Source: Peptococcaceae bacterium UBA5356 | GTDB lineage: Bacteria; Bacillota; Peptococcia; DRI-13; DTU073 | Direction: 5' to 3' | NCBI GenBank assembly: GCA_002407935.1 | Contig: DHPU01000086.1 | Location: 450 to 19,727, forward strand | Length of the DNA stretch: 19,278 bases | Part shown: piece by piece, positions 1 through 7,565 of the stretch | How the letters are laid out: the number at the start of each line of letters is the position of its first letter | Numbering within the stretch: position 1 is the stretch's first letter | The notes under the pieces: generated by a model | The model's input: the letters and a program-made list of their open reading frames with translations, nothing else | Databases searched by the model: none | Told to the model about the DNA's origin: nothing | Made by a program: the position numbers and the translations under genes

Positions 1-23
1 TTCGAATCCTACTCGGGGAGCCA
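1..23 (+). tRNA. 3' end of a tRNA, probably tRNA-Asn (partial)
   Basis: The first 23 bases read as the T-loop (TTCGAAT), the 3' T-stem strand (CCTAC), a 7-nt acceptor strand (TCGGGGA), discriminator G and an encoded CCA. The implied acceptor start TCCCCGA, the GTAGG T-stem and the G discriminator fit Firmicute tRNA-Asn, but the anticodon lies outside the window, so the identity is inferred. A terminator follows 11 bases later. Confidence 0.8.
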
Positions 24-34
24 AGCAATTTTTA

Positions 35-60
35 CCTTTGGTGATGACCAGAGGTTTTTT
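35..60 (+). terminator. Rho-independent terminator after the tRNA
   Basis: CCTTTGGT (35-42) pairs with ACCAGAGG (47-54) across a GATG loop, with one G-U pair, and six T residues follow (55-60). It ends the tRNA transcript. A -10-like TATACT at 62-67 begins directly after the T-run. Confidence 0.85.
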
Positions 61-74
61 GTATACTAGAAAAA

Positions 75-92
75 GTAAGGGAAAGGCAGAAA
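75..92 (+). repeat. Upstream motif, copy 1 (partner at 897-914)
   Basis: The 18-mer GTAAGGGAAAGGCAGAAA matches 897-914 (GTAAGGGAAGGTCAGAAA) at 16 of 18 positions. One copy lies upstream of the sigma gene at 189, the other upstream of ctsR. The second copy contains the heptad AGGTCAG, identical to each half of the CtsR operator at 1011-1027. The function is unknown. Confidence 0.5.
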
Positions 93-94
93 TG

Positions 95-128
95 AGCCTT
101 TGGTCCTAAAGAAATAGGACTAAAGGCT
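95..128. promoter_or_regulatory. Strong 13-bp hairpin upstream of the first sigma gene
   Basis: AGCCTTTGGTCCT (95-107) pairs with AGGACTAAAGGCT (116-128) around the 8-nt loop AAAGAAAT, with one G-T pair. No T-run follows, so it is not an ordinary terminator. It ends 60 bases before the start codon at 189. If TAAAAT at 144-149 is a -10 element, the right arm covers the -35 region, which would suit an operator. An RNA structure in the leader is equally possible. Confidence 0.6.
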
Positions 129-188
129 GATGCTATTGTGTAGTAAAATGTGGTAATTTGTTGGAAGAGGATATAAGGGGTGTAGCTT

Positions 189-824
189 ATGAAGAAAAAA
201 CCTTATTTCAACGAAGAAGAACTTGTAAAATTAGCTCAAATTGGAGACGAGGAAGCTTTAGAAAAACTTATTTGTAATTATCGTGGCTTTATTTATTATA
301 TTTGTCAAAACTATTTTCTTAAAGATGGGGATCAGCAGGACCTGGCACAAGAGGCGACGATTGGTTTGCTTGAAGCGGTTAAAGCATATGATTTTAGTAT
401 GAAGGTTAAATTTCGAAATTTCGCTTTTTTATGTATAAAACGCGAATTGGATTCAGCTATAAGTCGGTCTAATAGAAAAAAAAGGCAGATTCTTAATGAG
501 GCTATTTCTATTTATAATTATGTAGAGGAGGATAGTACTCGGACCGGGGCTCCTTTTTATATTGGTGAGAATTTATTGAAAACTGAACAGGATACACCGG
601 AAAACTTTTTTATTGAAAAAGAAGAGTTGGAAGAATTAATTGTATTTTTGCGAAAAGAACTTACTCGTCTTGAACAGAAAGTTTTACAATTACGTTTAAA
701 TGGTTTTAGTTATCGGGAGATAACCTGTATTTTGGAGATACAAACAAAGGCCGTAGATAATGCCGTCCAAAGGATTAGAAAAAAAATCACAAGTGCATAT
801 GCTAAAATTAATAATGCCTGTTAA
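189..824 (+). CDS. RNA polymerase sigma factor, SigH-like (sigma-70 family)
   Basis: A 211-residue sigma-70 family protein and close relative of the SigH at 18459. Region 2 spans about residues 10-95, with the core-binding segment DLAQEATIGLLEAV and a KFRNFAFLCIKRELDSAI stretch that aligns with ASFRAFAELCITRQIITAI in SigH. Region 4 spans about 150-203 and contains LNGFSYREI and KAVDNAVQRIRKKI, the counterpart of the SigH KSIDNALQRVKRKL. The ATG at 189 has AAGGGG 8 bases upstream. The gene stands alone between a tRNA terminator and its own terminator, so it is a single-gene unit. The middle segment (about 100-145) is longer and unlike SigH. It probably directs RNA polymerase to a distinct promoter set; which one cannot be told from sequence. 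It is a paralogue, not the orthologue of Spo0H, which lies at the other end. Confidence 0.9.
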   Translation: MKKKPYFNEEELVKLAQIGDEEALEKLICNYRGFIYYICQNYFLKDGDQQDLAQEATIGLLEAVKAYDFSMKVKFRNFAFLCIKRELDSAISRSNRKKRQILNEAISIYNYVEEDSTRTGAPFYIGENLLKTEQDTPENFFIEKEELEELIVFLRKELTRLEQKVLQLRLNGFSYREITCILEIQTKAVDNAVQRIRKKITSAYAKINNAC

Positions 825-839
825 TGGAGGCATTTTTTT
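813..839 (+). terminator. Terminator of the first sigma gene
   Basis: AATGCCT (813-819) pairs with AGGCATT (828-834) across an 8-nt loop, followed by a T-run to 839. The left arm overlaps the last codons and the stop codon of the sigma gene. Confidence 0.85.
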
Positions 840-896
840 ATGAGCAACTTGGGTAATTTAAGTAAAGAGTAAAAGTTGTTGAATTAAAAGGCATAG

Positions 897-914
897 GTAA
901 GGGAAGGTCAGAAA
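897..914 (+). repeat. Upstream motif, copy 2, with a CtsR-type half site
   Basis: Partner of 75-92 (16 of 18 bases). It includes AGGTCAG at 905-911, the same heptad used twice in the CtsR box, but no second heptad follows at the 3-nt spacing. It could be an auxiliary CtsR half site or a site shared with the sigma-gene promoter. Confidence 0.4.
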
Positions 915-992
915 ACGGTTCAAGATGGTAATTTTTCATTGTTTTCGGTTATTTTTGCGGGAAATAGGCACTGTATATTATCAACAAAAAGT

Positions 993-1001
993 TGTTATAA
1001 T
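993..1001 (+). promoter_or_regulatory. Extended -10 promoter of the ctsR operon
   Basis: TGT followed by TATAAT (996-1001) forms an extended -10 element. No good -35 is seen at 16-18 bp. The predicted transcription start (about 1008) falls just before the CtsR box, and a short inverted repeat (CAAC/GTTG, 983-994) overlaps the upstream side. Confidence 0.65.
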
Positions 1002-1010
1002 ATAAACGAA

Positions 1011-1027
1011 AGGTCAGCAAAGGTCAG
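1011..1027 (+). promoter_or_regulatory. CtsR operator
   Basis: AGGTCAG-CAA-AGGTCAG is an exact tandem heptad with the 3-nt spacing of the known CtsR box (A/GGTCAAA-NAN-A/GGTCAAA). It lies between the -10 element and the ctsR start, and its second heptad overlaps the AGGTG ribosome binding site. It is therefore placed for autorepression of the whole operon. Confidence 0.9.
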
Positions 1028-1035
1028 GTGAGAAG

Positions 1036-1503
1036 ATGAGCTTAGCAAAACGGATCGAGGAGTATTTAAAAAGACTTTTAGAAAATCGGGATGCTGTAGA
1101 GGTTCAGCGTAATGAATTAGCCGATTCCTTTAAATGTGTACCCTCTCAGATTAATTATGTCTTAAGTACGCGCTTTACTCCTGCCCATGGCTATTTAGTG
1201 GAAAGCAGGCGAGGCGGTGGTGGTTATGTACGTATCGTTAAACTTTCTTGGGATGTTTTCCCGCAGCACTTTTTGAAAGATGTCTATGAAGAACTAGGCA
1301 TGGGTATAGATCAGTGGGATGCGGAGGGTGTTTTAAAACGGTTCTATGAGGAAGAACTAATTACAGAGCGAGAATATAATATTTTAAAAGCAGTAATTAA
1401 TAGGGATACCTTGGCGTTGAAGTTACCAGAGCGGGATTTTATAAGAGCTAAAATTATGCAAGCTTTTTTAATGGTTTTATGTCGGGAAGACTATCGAGAA
1501 TAA
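1036..1503 (+). CDS. ctsR: Transcriptional repressor CtsR
   Basis: A 155-residue repressor of class III heat-shock genes, of normal family length. The N-terminal winged helix-turn-helix occupies about residues 1-70 and carries the glycine-rich wing RRGGGGY (58-64), the known thermosensing loop of CtsR that releases DNA on heating. The C-terminal dimerisation and McsB-interacting domain fills the rest. The ATG at 1036 has AGGTG (1026-1030) at good spacing. It is the first gene of ctsR-mcsA-mcsB-clpC and has a CtsR box directly upstream, so it represses its own operon. The stop codon overlaps the ribosome binding site of mcsA. Confidence 0.97.
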   Translation: MSLAKRIEEYLKRLLENRDAVEVQRNELADSFKCVPSQINYVLSTRFTPAHGYLVESRRGGGGYVRIVKLSWDVFPQHFLKDVYEELGMGIDQWDAEGVLKRFYEEELITEREYNILKAVINRDTLALKLPERDFIRAKIMQAFLMVLCREDYRE

Positions 1504-1518
1504 GGAGGAATACTAATT

Positions 1519-2034
1519 ATGCAATGTGAAAGATGTAAGAAGAAAACGGCCAGTGTTCATATTACTCAGTTTATCAATGGTAAAAAAAATGAGAAGCATT
1601 TATGTGAGGAGTGTGCGCGAGAGGAAAAATTGAATCTTGAGTTTCCTAAAATCCCACTGCATAATCTTAATGAGTTTTTGGGAGCCTTCTTTAATCAACC
1701 ACTAATTGCTAATGAGCAAGTTATAGATGATGTCTGTCCGAATTGTAAAAGTTCATATAGTGAAATTGCGGAACAGGGGCGGATGGCTTGTAGTGAATGT
1801 TATCGGCATTTTTCCTCTTATTTGGAACCGGCTTTAAGAAAGATTCACGGTACTAATCTGCATAGAGGAAAAATTCCCAGGCAGATGGGGGCTTCTTTTA
1901 GGATTAATCGAGAGCTTGATGATTTGAAACTGAAGCTGCGGCAGGCCGTGGAAAAAGAAGAATATGAAAAAGCAGCCGAAATTAGAGATCGGATTAAAGA
2001 GTTGGAAAGTAAAATTGACAAGGGGGAGGTGTAA
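1519..2034 (+). CDS. mcsA: McsA, zinc-binding activator of the McsB kinase
   Basis: A 171-residue cytoplasmic adaptor that activates the arginine kinase McsB and modulates CtsR. Four CxxC pairs are visible: C3/C6, C29/C32, C73/C76 and C91/C94, giving two zinc sites. The C-terminal segment (about 129-165) is a UVR-type coiled coil with EEYEKAAEIRDRIKELE, a motif shared with the ClpC middle domain and UvrB. The start has a strong AAGGAGG at 1502-1508, on the ctsR stop. mcsB begins 6 bases after its stop codon, so translation is probably coupled. Confidence 0.96.
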   Translation: MQCERCKKKTASVHITQFINGKKNEKHLCEECAREEKLNLEFPKIPLHNLNEFLGAFFNQPLIANEQVIDDVCPNCKSSYSEIAEQGRMACSECYRHFSSYLEPALRKIHGTNLHRGKIPRQMGASFRINRELDDLKLKLRQAVEKEEYEKAAEIRDRIKELESKIDKGEV

Positions 2035-2040
2035 TTCCAG

Positions 2041-3111
2041 ATGATAAAAAAGATCGTTGCAAGAACGCAAAGCAGTTGGACTAAACAGGAAGGGCCTTAT
2101 CATCAGATTGTGTTGAGTTCGAGGATTCGGTTAGCCCGTAATTTATGTAAATTACCGATGCCTGCTTTTCAAAATGAAACTAGTGGTTTTAGCGTTTTGG
2201 AAAAGGTTAAAAGTGTTGCCGAGACGTTAAATCGTCAAGGAAATGAACGTTTATATTATTATCGTTTGAATGAGCTGCCTGCTTTGGAAAGGCAGATCTT
2301 GCTGGAAAAACATTTAATTAGTCCTGAACAGCGTGAGGATGGTGTTAATAAAGGACTATTGATTAATAAGGATGAATCAATTAGTATCATGATTAACGAA
2401 GAAGATCATCTTAGAATACAGGTTTTTTGTGCAGGGCTGCAGTTGGAAAAAGCTTGGGAGTTAGCTGATCAAATTGACGATGCTCTGGAGAGTCAATTAA
2501 AATTTGCTTTCGATGAGCAAATAGGTTATTTGACCTGTTGTCCGACTAATGTGGGTACCGGGTTGAGAGCCAGCGTGATGATTCATGTACCGGCGTTAGT
2601 CTTAACGCAACAAGCGCGCAAAGTATTTAGTTCACTGGGACAACTGGGAGTTGCGGTACGGGGGCTATACGGAGAAGGTACGGAGGGGATTGGCAATTTG
2701 TATCAAATTTCCAATCAGGTTACGCTCGGAAAAACTGAAGGGGAAATAATGCAAAATCTGACAGAGTTGACGATACAGCTGGTAGAAAATGAGGAAAAAG
2801 CTAGACAGTGGCTTTTGCAAGAATGTACCGCGCAGTTAAAGGATCGGGCAGGTAGAGCTTTTGGTATTTTACAGAATGCCGCAATTTTAAATTCTCAGGA
2901 GGCGTTAAATTTTATATCGGATGTTAAAATGGGGGTTGATTTGGGGCTTTTTGAGGATCAATTACAGGGATTTAATTTAAATGAATTACTGGTGTTAGCA
3001 CAACCGGGATTTATTCAGAGGTATATGGGAAAAGTAATGGATTCGTCTGAAAGGGATATTACAAGGGCTAATCTGTTTGCCCAAAAATTTCGTACAGGGG
3101 GGATGAAATGA
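2041..3111 (+). CDS. mcsB: Protein arginine kinase McsB
   Basis: A 356-residue phagocreatine-kinase-fold enzyme that phosphorylates arginine side chains; phosphoarginine marks proteins for ClpC-ClpP and inactivates CtsR. Visible features are the nucleotide-binding SSRIRLARN (26-34), the guanidino-binding NEED (119-122), the active-site cysteine motif CPTNVGTGLR (167-176) and the GEGTEGIGNLYQISN loop (about 211-225). The C-terminal RDITRA (338-343) matches the RDXXRA motif of the allosteric phosphoarginine pocket. A GGGGGAGGTG ribosome binding site precedes the ATG. The last four bases overlap clpC. Length and all key residues look intact. Confidence 0.97.
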   Translation: MIKKIVARTQSSWTKQEGPYHQIVLSSRIRLARNLCKLPMPAFQNETSGFSVLEKVKSVAETLNRQGNERLYYYRLNELPALERQILLEKHLISPEQREDGVNKGLLINKDESISIMINEEDHLRIQVFCAGLQLEKAWELADQIDDALESQLKFAFDEQIGYLTCCPTNVGTGLRASVMIHVPALVLTQQARKVFSSLGQLGVAVRGLYGEGTEGIGNLYQISNQVTLGKTEGEIMQNLTELTIQLVENEEKARQWLLQECTAQLKDRAGRAFGILQNAAILNSQEALNFISDVKMGVDLGLFEDQLQGFNLNELLVLAQPGFIQRYMGKVMDSSERDITRANLFAQKFRTGGMK

Positions 3112-5546
3112 TGTTTTCGAGATTTACACAACGTGCACAGCATGTTATTTACTTAGCTAGAGAAGAAGCCAAAGTGTTAGGCCATCCGGCGGTTGGCACT
3201 GAACATTTTTTATTGGGCTTGATTAGAGAAAATGAAGGAATAGGGGCAAAGGCATTAATAAATTTAGGGCTGGATTTGAATACGGTACGTAAAACAGTAA
3301 CAGATCTTGTTTCGCCTGGCCATGATGTCCCTTTGGAAGGGAGTATTACGCCTAGGGTAAAAAAAGTAATTGAACTAGCTAATGATGAGGCCGTTAGGTG
3401 GGGAGTAAATTATGTAGGGACAGAACATATTCTCTTGGGTTTGGTGCGGGAAGGAGAAGGGGTTGCCGCCCAGGTTTTAGTAGACTTAGGGGTAACGGCA
3501 GATGCGATTCGCAAGCAGGTTTTTGCCCTTTTAGGAGGTGGCGCCATTCCGGTAAATAAAAGTATGTCTGGGAAAGATGGGCGAGGAAAAGATGTAGATA
3601 CTCCTGCTTTAAATGAATATGGCCGGGATCTTTCGGCGCTGGTTCAGGAAGGAAAAATTGATCCGGTGATTGGTCGTAATAAGGAAATTGAACGGGTTAT
3701 TCAGGTATTAAGCAGAAGAACAAAAAACAATCCGGTTTTAATTGGTGATCCCGGTGTCGGGAAAACGGCGATTGTGGAGGGACTTGCTCAACACATTGTA
3801 AAGGGGAATGTTCCGGAAACGATTAAAGGTAAACGTGTGGTAGCTTTGGATATGGCTTCTTTAGTGGCTGGCTCCAAGTATCGTGGGGATTTTGAAGAAC
3901 GTCTAAAAAAAGTGATGGAAGAAGTTCGTAATAGTGGGAAGATCATTCTTTTTATTGATGAGATGCATACATTGATTGGGGCAGGAGCTGCGGAGGGGGC
4001 GATTGATGCAGCTAATATCCTTAAGCCGGCTTTGGCCAGGGGAGAATTACAGGCAATTGGAGCTACGACTATTGATGAATACAGAAAGCATGTCGAAAAG
4101 GATGCTGCTTTGGAACGCCGTTTTCAACCGATTATGGTGGAAGAGCCCACTAAAGAGGAAACCCTGGAGGTTTTGAAAGGGGTAAGGGATCTTTACGAAG
4201 CACATCATAGAGTAAAAATAATGGATAAAGCTTTAAAGGCGGCGGTAGATTTCTCTGATCGCTATATAACAGATCGGTTTTTGCCGGATAAGGCGATTGA
4301 TTTGATCGACGAAGCGGCTTCTAAGGTTAGATTGCAAGGCTTTGTTTCTCCTCCCGAACTTCAGGAGATGGAGAAAAAAACTGAAAATCTTAATAAGGAA
4401 AAAGAAGCGGCAATTATTGGTCAGGAGTATGAAAAGGCTGCTGTGCTCCGAGATGAGGAGCAAAAGGCCCAGAAAGAGTTGGAAGGCTACAAGGCTAAAT
4501 GGGAACAAGAAAAGATTAAAAAGACGCAAAATGTCACTGAAGAGGAAGTGGCGCAGGTGGTTTCTAGTTGGACAGGAATACCGGTGAAGCAATTAGCGAA
4601 AGAGGAATCAGAACGCCTGTTAAATATGGAGGAAATTCTACACAGGCGGGTTGTGGGTCAGGATGAGGCCATTAAGGCTATTTCCAGAGCGATTAGGAGG
4701 GCTAGCGCGGGTCTGAAGGATCCCAAAAGACCAATTGGTTCCTTTATTTTTGCAGGACCTACAGGTGTGGGAAAAACTGAGTTGGGCAAAGCTCTGGCGG
4801 AAGTGCTTTTTGGTGATGAAGATGCGATTATTAGGCTCGATATGTCGGAATATATGGAGAAGCATACGGTGGCCCGTTTGATTGGGGCTCCTCCCGGGTA
4901 TGTGGGACATGATGAGGGAGGGCAGTTGACAGAGGCTGTTCGGCGCAAGCCTTATTCGGTAATTTTGCTGGATGAAATTGAAAAGGCTCATACAGATGTT
5001 TTTAATACTTTGCTACAGGTAATGGAGGACGGACGTCTTACTGATTCGAAAGGACGTACAGTTAATTTTCGGAATACGGTGATTATCATGACTTCTAATT
5101 TGGGAGCTGGCATGATCAGAAAAGAGGCCACCGTTGGTTTTGTGACGAATAACAGTGATAAAGATGAGTATGAGCGGATGAAAAATAAAATCATGGAAGA
5201 GGTCAAGAAGGCTTTTAAGCCGGAGTTTTTAAATCGGCTTGATGAGATTATCGTTTTCCATTCTTTGAATGATACGCAATTAAAGGAAATTGTTTCCTTG
5301 ATGCTCAATAATCTGATTAAGCGGTTAGCCCAACAGGAAGTGGAGGTTGAAGTTACCGAAGGAGTTAAAGATGTAATCATTAAAGAAGGTTATAATCCTG
5401 CTTTTGGGGCCAGGCCTTTGCGGAGAGCTTTACAGCAGCTTCTGGAAGATCGTTTATCGGAGGAATTATTGAAGCAGACGTTCCAAAAAGGAGATAAGGT
5501 CATTGTTGATGCCCAGGAAGGTAAAATCGTGGTAAAATCTAGGTAA
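3108..5546 (+). CDS. clpC: ATP-dependent Clp protease ATP-binding subunit ClpC
   Basis: An 812-residue Hsp100 unfoldase that feeds substrates, including phosphoarginine-tagged proteins, to ClpP. Order of parts: two Clp_N repeats (about 1-145), AAA-1 with Walker A GDPGVGKT (213-220) and Walker B DE (284-285), a middle UVR-type coiled coil with GQEYEKAAVLRDE (from 438), then AAA-2 with GPTGVGKT (550-557) and LLDE (622-623 acidic pair). A VGF tripeptide follows the second ATPase core in the place of the ClpP-docking loop. The start overlaps mcsB in ATGA; a second ATG comes directly after it, and GGGGGG upstream serves either. It is the last gene of the CtsR operon. No clear terminator follows; a 6-bp inverted repeat (CTAACG at 5550-5555, CGTTAG at 5587-5592) is too weak to call. 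Confidence 0.98.
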   Translation: MMFSRFTQRAQHVIYLAREEAKVLGHPAVGTEHFLLGLIRENEGIGAKALINLGLDLNTVRKTVTDLVSPGHDVPLEGSITPRVKKVIELANDEAVRWGVNYVGTEHILLGLVREGEGVAAQVLVDLGVTADAIRKQVFALLGGGAIPVNKSMSGKDGRGKDVDTPALNEYGRDLSALVQEGKIDPVIGRNKEIERVIQVLSRRTKNNPVLIGDPGVGKTAIVEGLAQHIVKGNVPETIKGKRVVALDMASLVAGSKYRGDFEERLKKVMEEVRNSGKIILFIDEMHTLIGAGAAEGAIDAANILKPALARGELQAIGATTIDEYRKHVEKDAALERRFQPIMVEEPTKEETLEVLKGVRDLYEAHHRVKIMDKALKAAVDFSDRYITDRFLPDKAIDLIDEAASKVRLQGFVSPPELQEMEKKTENLNKEKEAAIIGQEYEKAAVLRDEEQKAQKELEGYKAKWEQEKIKKTQNVTEEEVAQVVSSWTGIPVKQLAKEESERLLNMEEILHRRVVGQDEAIKAISRAIRRASAGLKDPKRPIGSFIFAGPTGVGKTELGKALAEVLFGDEDAIIRLDMSEYMEKHTVARLIGAPPGYVGHDEGGQLTEAVRRKPYSVILLDEIEKAHTDVFNTLLQVMEDGRLTDSKGRTVNFRNTVIIMTSNLGAGMIRKEATVGFVTNNSDKDEYERMKNKIMEEVKKAFKPEFLNRLDEIIVFHSLNDTQLKEIVSLMLNNLIKRLAQQEVEVEVTEGVKDVIIKEGYNPAFGARPLRRALQQLLEDRLSEELLKQTFQKGDKVIVDAQEGKIVVKSR

Positions 5547-5612
5547 AATCTAACGGAAAAAGATAAAGAGACGGTCGCCCGCCAAACGTTAGTTCTATAA
5601 GTAGGTGTTTTG

Positions 5613-5621
5613 TGGTAGAAT
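5613..5621 (+). promoter_or_regulatory. Extended -10 promoter of radA
   Basis: TGG precedes TAGAAT (5616-5621), an extended -10. The -35 position holds only a weak TTCTAT (5593-5598, 17-bp spacer). It would allow radA expression independent of the CtsR operon. Confidence 0.5.
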
Positions 5622-5672
5622 GAAGAAGAGGTATTGTAGGTAATAATTTGGGGTTGGCAGGGGGATAAGAAG

Positions 5673-7052
5673 ATGGCTAAACAGAAAAGCAAATTCATTT
5701 GCCAGCAGTGTGGTTATGAAACTTTGGGTTGGCTGGGAAGATGTCCGGAGTGTGGGGAATGGAATTCCTTCATTGAAGAGGTTATTGTTGACCAGTCGGC
5801 AGGTAAGCATACGGGGAAACGGATCTCGGATCGCAATTGTTTAGTGCCGCAATCTTTAGCTGAAATAGAAAACTTGGCGGTAGAGCGGCTTGATTTAGGG
5901 ATGAGTGAATTAAACCGAGTATTGGGTGGAGGGCTTGTTTTAGGGACAGTTGTACTTTTGGCAGGAGATCCCGGGATTGGGAAGTCTACGCTTCTTTTAC
6001 AGGCCGCTTCTTTTGCGGCAGAAAGAATTAAAAAAGTCTTATACATTTCCGGGGAGGAATCTGCGCAGCAGATTAAGATGAGGGCGTCTCGTTTGGAGCT
6101 GCAAACAGAAAATTTGTTGATTTGGCCGGAGACGGATCTGGAACGCATCGAACAGGCAATCAAGAAGATAGAGCCTGAGCTAGTTGTTGTTGATTCCATT
6201 CAAACGGTTTTTTGCAGTGATTTAGCATCAATGCCGGGAAGCATCGGTCAAATTAAGGAGGCCACGGCGAGATTGACGGCATTGGCGAAAGGGTTAAATA
6301 TTCCGGTGATTATTGTGGGACACGTGACGAAAGAAGGGAGTATTGCTGGACCGAGAGTGTTGGAACATATGGTGGATACGGTTTTGTATTTTGAAGGGGA
6401 AAGACATCATCAGTACAGAATTTTACGGGCGATTAAAAATCGTTTCGGCTCTACCTTTGAGTTGGGTGTATTTGAGATGCAGAATGAGGGCTTGGTAGAA
6501 GTAAAGAATCCTTCGCAGGCTTTTTTAGCAGAAAGACCGGTATTTTCACCGGGTTCAGTGGTGACGGCTAGTATTGAAGGAACCCGTCCCTTGTTGGTGG
6601 AAATTCAGGCGTTAGTTAGTCATAGTGTTTTCGGACAGCCGCGGCGGATTGCTACCGGGACTGATTATAATCGGGTTAATTTAATTATGGCCGTGCTGGA
6701 AAAAAGGGTGGGATTAAATTTTAGCCAGCAAGATGCTTATGTCAATATCGTGGGAGGAATAAAAATTCAGGAGCCTGCCCTTGATTTGGCTATTGCTGTA
6801 GCCTTGGCATCCAGTTTGAAAAACAGAGCTTGTCCGCCCGGTTTGTTGGTGATGGGTGAGGTAGGGTTGACTGGGGAAATAAGGGGTATTCCTTATATTC
6901 AAAAACGTCTGCATGAAGCGAAAAAGCTGGGCTTTTCTCATTGCATTATTCCTTATGGTGGTGAACGAGGTCGTCGTTTGGTTCAAGAGGAAGGGCTGGA
7001 TATTATGGAAGTAAAGACATTGCAAGAGGCTTTGGATATTGCTTTAATATAA
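5673..7052 (+). CDS. radA: DNA repair protein RadA
   Basis: A 459-residue RecA-like ATPase and helicase that promotes branch migration in recombination. The N-terminal zinc finger is C10-x2-C13 and C24-x2-C27. The RecA-type core has Walker A GDPGIGKST (98-106) and the RadA-specific KNRFG motif (255-259). The C-terminal third is the Lon-protease-like domain, which has no proteolytic role in this family. The ATG at 5673 is preceded by a GGCAGGGGGATAAGAAG purine-rich stretch. Length is typical. It follows clpC as in other Firmicutes, but the disA gene that usually comes next is absent. Confidence 0.97.
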   Translation: MAKQKSKFICQQCGYETLGWLGRCPECGEWNSFIEEVIVDQSAGKHTGKRISDRNCLVPQSLAEIENLAVERLDLGMSELNRVLGGGLVLGTVVLLAGDPGIGKSTLLLQAASFAAERIKKVLYISGEESAQQIKMRASRLELQTENLLIWPETDLERIEQAIKKIEPELVVVDSIQTVFCSDLASMPGSIGQIKEATARLTALAKGLNIPVIIVGHVTKEGSIAGPRVLEHMVDTVLYFEGERHHQYRILRAIKNRFGSTFELGVFEMQNEGLVEVKNPSQAFLAERPVFSPGSVVTASIEGTRPLLVEIQALVSHSVFGQPRRIATGTDYNRVNLIMAVLEKRVGLNFSQQDAYVNIVGGIKIQEPALDLAIAVALASSLKNRACPPGLLVMGEVGLTGEIRGIPYIQKRLHEAKKLGFSHCIIPYGGERGRRLVQEEGLDIMEVKTLQEALDIALI

Positions 7053-7081
7053 AAAAACGTCGGAATTATTCCGACGTTTTT
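7053..7081. terminator. Bidirectional terminator between radA and the convergent gene
   Basis: ACGTCGGAA (7057-7065) pairs perfectly with TTCCGACGT (7069-7077) across TTA, and the stem extends through flanking A and T runs. It has a T-run on both strands, so it can stop radA and the minus-strand gene that ends at 7099. Confidence 0.92.
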
Positions 7082-7098
7082 GGTCATTTAGAGAAGGT

Positions 7099-7503
7099 TT
7101 AAGTCATATTAAATTTGCCTAAGGTTTTTACTTTGCTGTTTTCTTCTTCGAGAATTTCTTGCAAACTAATACCCAGTGTATGGCAGAGCGCTGTTAGATA
7201 AAAAATGTTTTTTCCGAGTTCACCGGTAATTATTTCCCGGCAATTTTCACATAGTGTACCCTCTAGATGTGTAGAAAACAGTTTTTTAAGGTCATCAATA
7301 TTGGCGTTAGGTGGTAAAGGCTGTTTTTGAGCCTTGATTTTGATACACCCGCAAGTAGTTACGGATTTTGTGATGGCGCGATTGGCTCGTCCACAAGTTT
7401 CTTGGTACTTAGACATTAGGTCTAAAATACTTTGATGACGAAGGAGAAAAGAGATTACGGTTTTTTCGAAATTCTGAGAATCAAGTTGCGACAACTTGAA
7501 CAC
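7099..7503 (-). CDS. Conserved hypothetical protein with CxC and CxxC motifs
   Basis: Up to 134 residues, no signal peptide or membrane segment. C51-x-C53 (TTCGCIKIKA) and C85-x2-C88 (LCENC) could bind a metal. The C-terminal helices (ELGKNIFYLTALCHTLGISLQEIL, about 95-118 read in two parts) resemble the last helices of MazG-like pyrophosphohydrolases, but the acidic catalytic motif is not seen, so I do not assign that function. I believe similar proteins occur in other Clostridia without known role. The GTG at 7503 directly abuts AAAGGGAG, which is too close; a TTG at 7494 (codon 4) has AAAGGGAG at 8 bases and is the better start. It has its own consensus promoter, is transcribed against its neighbours, and sits where disA is normally found. 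Confidence 0.75.
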   Translation of the reverse strand: MFKLSQLDSQNFEKTVISFLLRHQSILDLMSKYQETCGRANRAITKSVTTCGCIKIKAQKQPLPPNANIDDLKKLFSTHLEGTLCENCREIITGELGKNIFYLTALCHTLGISLQEILEEENSKVKTLGKFNMT

Positions 7504-7535
7504 TCCCTTTATTTAAAATCCTCTCTGCTATTATT

Positions 7536-7565
7536 ATTATACTGAAAAAGGTTTTGTTCTGTCAA
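7536..7565 (-). promoter_or_regulatory. Promoter of the minus-strand hypothetical gene
   Basis: On the minus strand TTGACA (7565-7560) and TATAAT (7541-7536) are separated by 18 bases, a full-consensus vegetative promoter. Just upstream, CTAAGC (7567-7572) and GCTTAG (7577-7582) form a small hairpin followed on the plus strand by five T residues. Confidence 0.85.

Noticed and set aside
4233..5380. Several minus-strand open frames inside clpC
   Set aside because: They are shadows of a strongly conserved coding sequence and lack starts with ribosome binding sites.
5550..5592. CTAACG/CGTTAG inverted repeat after clpC as a terminator
   Set aside because: Six pairs across a 31-base loop and no T-run; too weak.
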